From: Spartinivicinus marinus
GTDB taxonomy: Bacteria > Pseudomonadota > Gammaproteobacteria > Pseudomonadales > Zooshikellaceae
NCBI RefSeq assembly: GCF_026309355.1
Contig: NZ_JAPJZK010000001.1
Location: forward strand, 3,244,501-3,308,500
DNA length: 64,000 bases
Direction of reading: 5' to 3'
Under the pieces are notes generated by a model, which was not told the DNA's origin, made no database searches, and was given only the letters and a program-made list of their open reading frames with translations. Of this stretch, positions 62,823 through 64,000 are shown one piece after another. The translations under genes and the position numbers were made by a program. Each line of letters starts with the position of its first letter. The stretch's first letter is position 1.

Positions 62823-64000
62823 ATGAACGTTAAGCAGAGATTTTTCCCTATGCTTGGTGCTCTGATTTTGATGCTGAGCCAAATCTCAGTTGCTGGGGAG
62901 GTTGAAGTACTACACTGGTGGACCTCTGGTGGAGAAGCTCGCTCGCTGGACGTGCTCAAACAAAAACTGGTTAAACAGGGCCATAGCTGGAAAGATTTTG
63001 CTGTAGTGGGTGGCAGTGGTGATAAAGCAATGGCGGTATTAAAGTCCAGAGCCCTGTCAGGTTTTCCTCCCACAGCAACACAAATTTTAGGGCATCATAT
63101 TCAAGAGTGGGGCAAACTAGGCCTACTTACAAATTTAGACAAAATTGCTAACGAGCAGAAATGGGAAGCGATATTGCCAGACTTTGTTCGAAAGCTTGTC
63201 AGCTATGGCGGCCATTATGTCGCAGTGCCTGTTAATGTTCATCGGGTAAATTGGCTATGGGTTAATCCAAGATTATTTAAACAAGCAGGAGCCAAGATTC
63301 CCACTAATTTAGATGAGTTTTGGGTGACTCTTGAAACACTTAAAAAAGCAGGTATCACACCCATTGCTCACGGAGACCAATCATGGCAGAACTCGACAGT
63401 GTTTGAACTGTTAATGTTAGCTATGAATGGCGCTGAATTCTATGTTAAGGCATTTGTGGAGCTAGACAATGTAAGTTTAACCAGTGAAAAGATGGTGAAT
63501 GTTTTTACGGCTTTTAGAAAACTCAAGCAGTATATGGATCCAAATACGTTAGATCGAGACTGGAATGCTGCGACTAGCATGGTCATTAATGGTAAAGCCG
63601 CTATGCAAATTATGGGAGATTGGGCAAAGGGGGAGTTTATTACTGAAAAAAAACAGCTCGGTAAAGACTATTTATGTGTTTCAATTCCATCCACATCAAT
63701 GTCTTTTCCTTATGTGGTTGATAGCTTCATTATGTTTGAAATATCTGATCCTGAGAATAAAAAAGCGCAAGCCGACTTAGTCAAAAACATTCTGAATAAA
63801 GAGTTTCAGCAAACATTCAATATGAATAAGGGGTCTATACCTGTTCGCCAAGATATGGTTCTTGATAACTTTGATGCATGTGCTAAGGAGAGTAAAAAGG
63901 TGCTTACCAGTAAAGACGCTAAGATTATACCTAGTCTTTCTCATGGCATGGCTGTTACAACTTATACACAAAATGCAATTTTTGAAGTTATTACTGAATT
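62823..64000 (+). CDS. gtsA: Sugar ABC transporter substrate-binding protein, GtsA-like (partial, runs off the end)
   Basis: At least 392 residues, open to the window edge. A Sec signal peptide (FFPMLGALILMLSQISVAG) precedes VEVLHWWTSGGEARSLDVL, the hallmark of glucose/mannose-type family 1 binding proteins. Further blocks are ATQILGHHIQEWGKLGLL, VPVNVHRVNWLWVN and MGDWAKGEF. It should deliver glucose or a similar hexose to the GtsBC permease, whose genes would lie beyond the window. Its place behind the gltR-gtrS-like pair supports the name. Confidence 0.88.
   Translation, partial: MNVKQRFFPMLGALILMLSQISVAGEVEVLHWWTSGGEARSLDVLKQKLVKQGHSWKDFAVVGGSGDKAMAVLKSRALSGFPPTATQILGHHIQEWGKLGLLTNLDKIANEQKWEAILPDFVRKLVSYGGHYVAVPVNVHRVNWLWVNPRLFKQAGAKIPTNLDEFWVTLETLKKAGITPIAHGDQSWQNSTVFELLMLAMNGAEFYVKAFVELDNVSLTSEKMVNVFTAFRKLKQYMDPNTLDRDWNAATSMVINGKAAMQIMGDWAKGEFITEKKQLGKDYLCVSIPSTSMSFPYVVDSFIMFEISDPENKKAQADLVKNILNKEFQQTFNMNKGSIPVRQDMVLDNFDACAKESKKVLTSKDAKIIPSLSHGMAVTTYTQNAIFEVITE

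Noticed and set aside
1-64000. tRNA, rRNA or CRISPR arrays
   Set aside because: No cloverleaf-type segment, ribosomal RNA block or regularly spaced repeat array was noticed by eye; a dedicated tRNA scan could not be run.

Overview
The window is AT-rich chromosomal DNA of a free-living, probably marine gammaproteobacterium. The gene order HAD hydrolase / rppH / ptsP / tauE-like / lgt / thyA, a GcvR-type ACT protein, EI-Ntr and a Pseudomonas-type gltR-gtrS-gtsA glucose locus all point to the Oceanospirillales/Pseudomonadales side. Low G+C, many sensors and marine-type respiratory genes would fit a Zooshikella/Spartinivicinus-like organism, but the genus is an inference.

Region 1 (1-13.5 kb) is respiratory control. 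Two small c-type cytochromes, a sigma-54 response regulator with a PAS/Cache histidine kinase, and a stand-alone Cache sensor lie beside a cyanide-insensitive-type cytochrome bd operon. A 36-residue membrane protein precedes cydAB and a good sigma-54 promoter match lies upstream of it. A second kinase/sigma-54 regulator pair is divergent from that operon. Region 2 (13.5-17.5 kb) has a PqiA-like protein, 1.5 kb of decayed DNA, a transposase-derived HTH protein that has lost its catalytic residues, and two unknown proteins.

Region 3 (17.7-27 kb) is the metabolic centrepiece. Two dihaem cytochrome c peroxidase-like proteins, a Tat-exported Rieske protein and an AioA-type molybdopterin oxidase subunit form one run. 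This gene set matches the iodate reductase idrP1/idrP2/idrB/idrA, not a plain arsenite oxidase. A sterol desaturase-type hydroxylase, a TVP38 membrane protein and a MerA-like flavoprotein follow.

Region 4 (27-45.9 kb) mixes secreted enzymes (subtilase, pectin acetylesterase), an internally collapsed flavoprotein, and a conserved housekeeping block: gcvR-like, rlmI-like, HAD hydrolase, rppH, ptsP, mepK-like, tauE-like, lgt, thyA and ybfF-like. Region 5 (45.9-57.5 kb) is accessory. It holds a complete IS4-family element with its target duplication, an internally deleted inverted copy, a second-looking RNA polymerase alpha gene away from any ribosomal operon, an integrase fragment, orphan solute-binding proteins, a nuclease, a cold-shock gene, a broken Xre antitoxin, a Xre-RES toxin-antitoxin operon and several tiny genes. 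Region 6 (57.5-64 kb) returns to ordinary chromosome: lipoproteins, then a GltR/GtrS-like two-component system next to a sugar ABC binding protein that runs off the end of the window.
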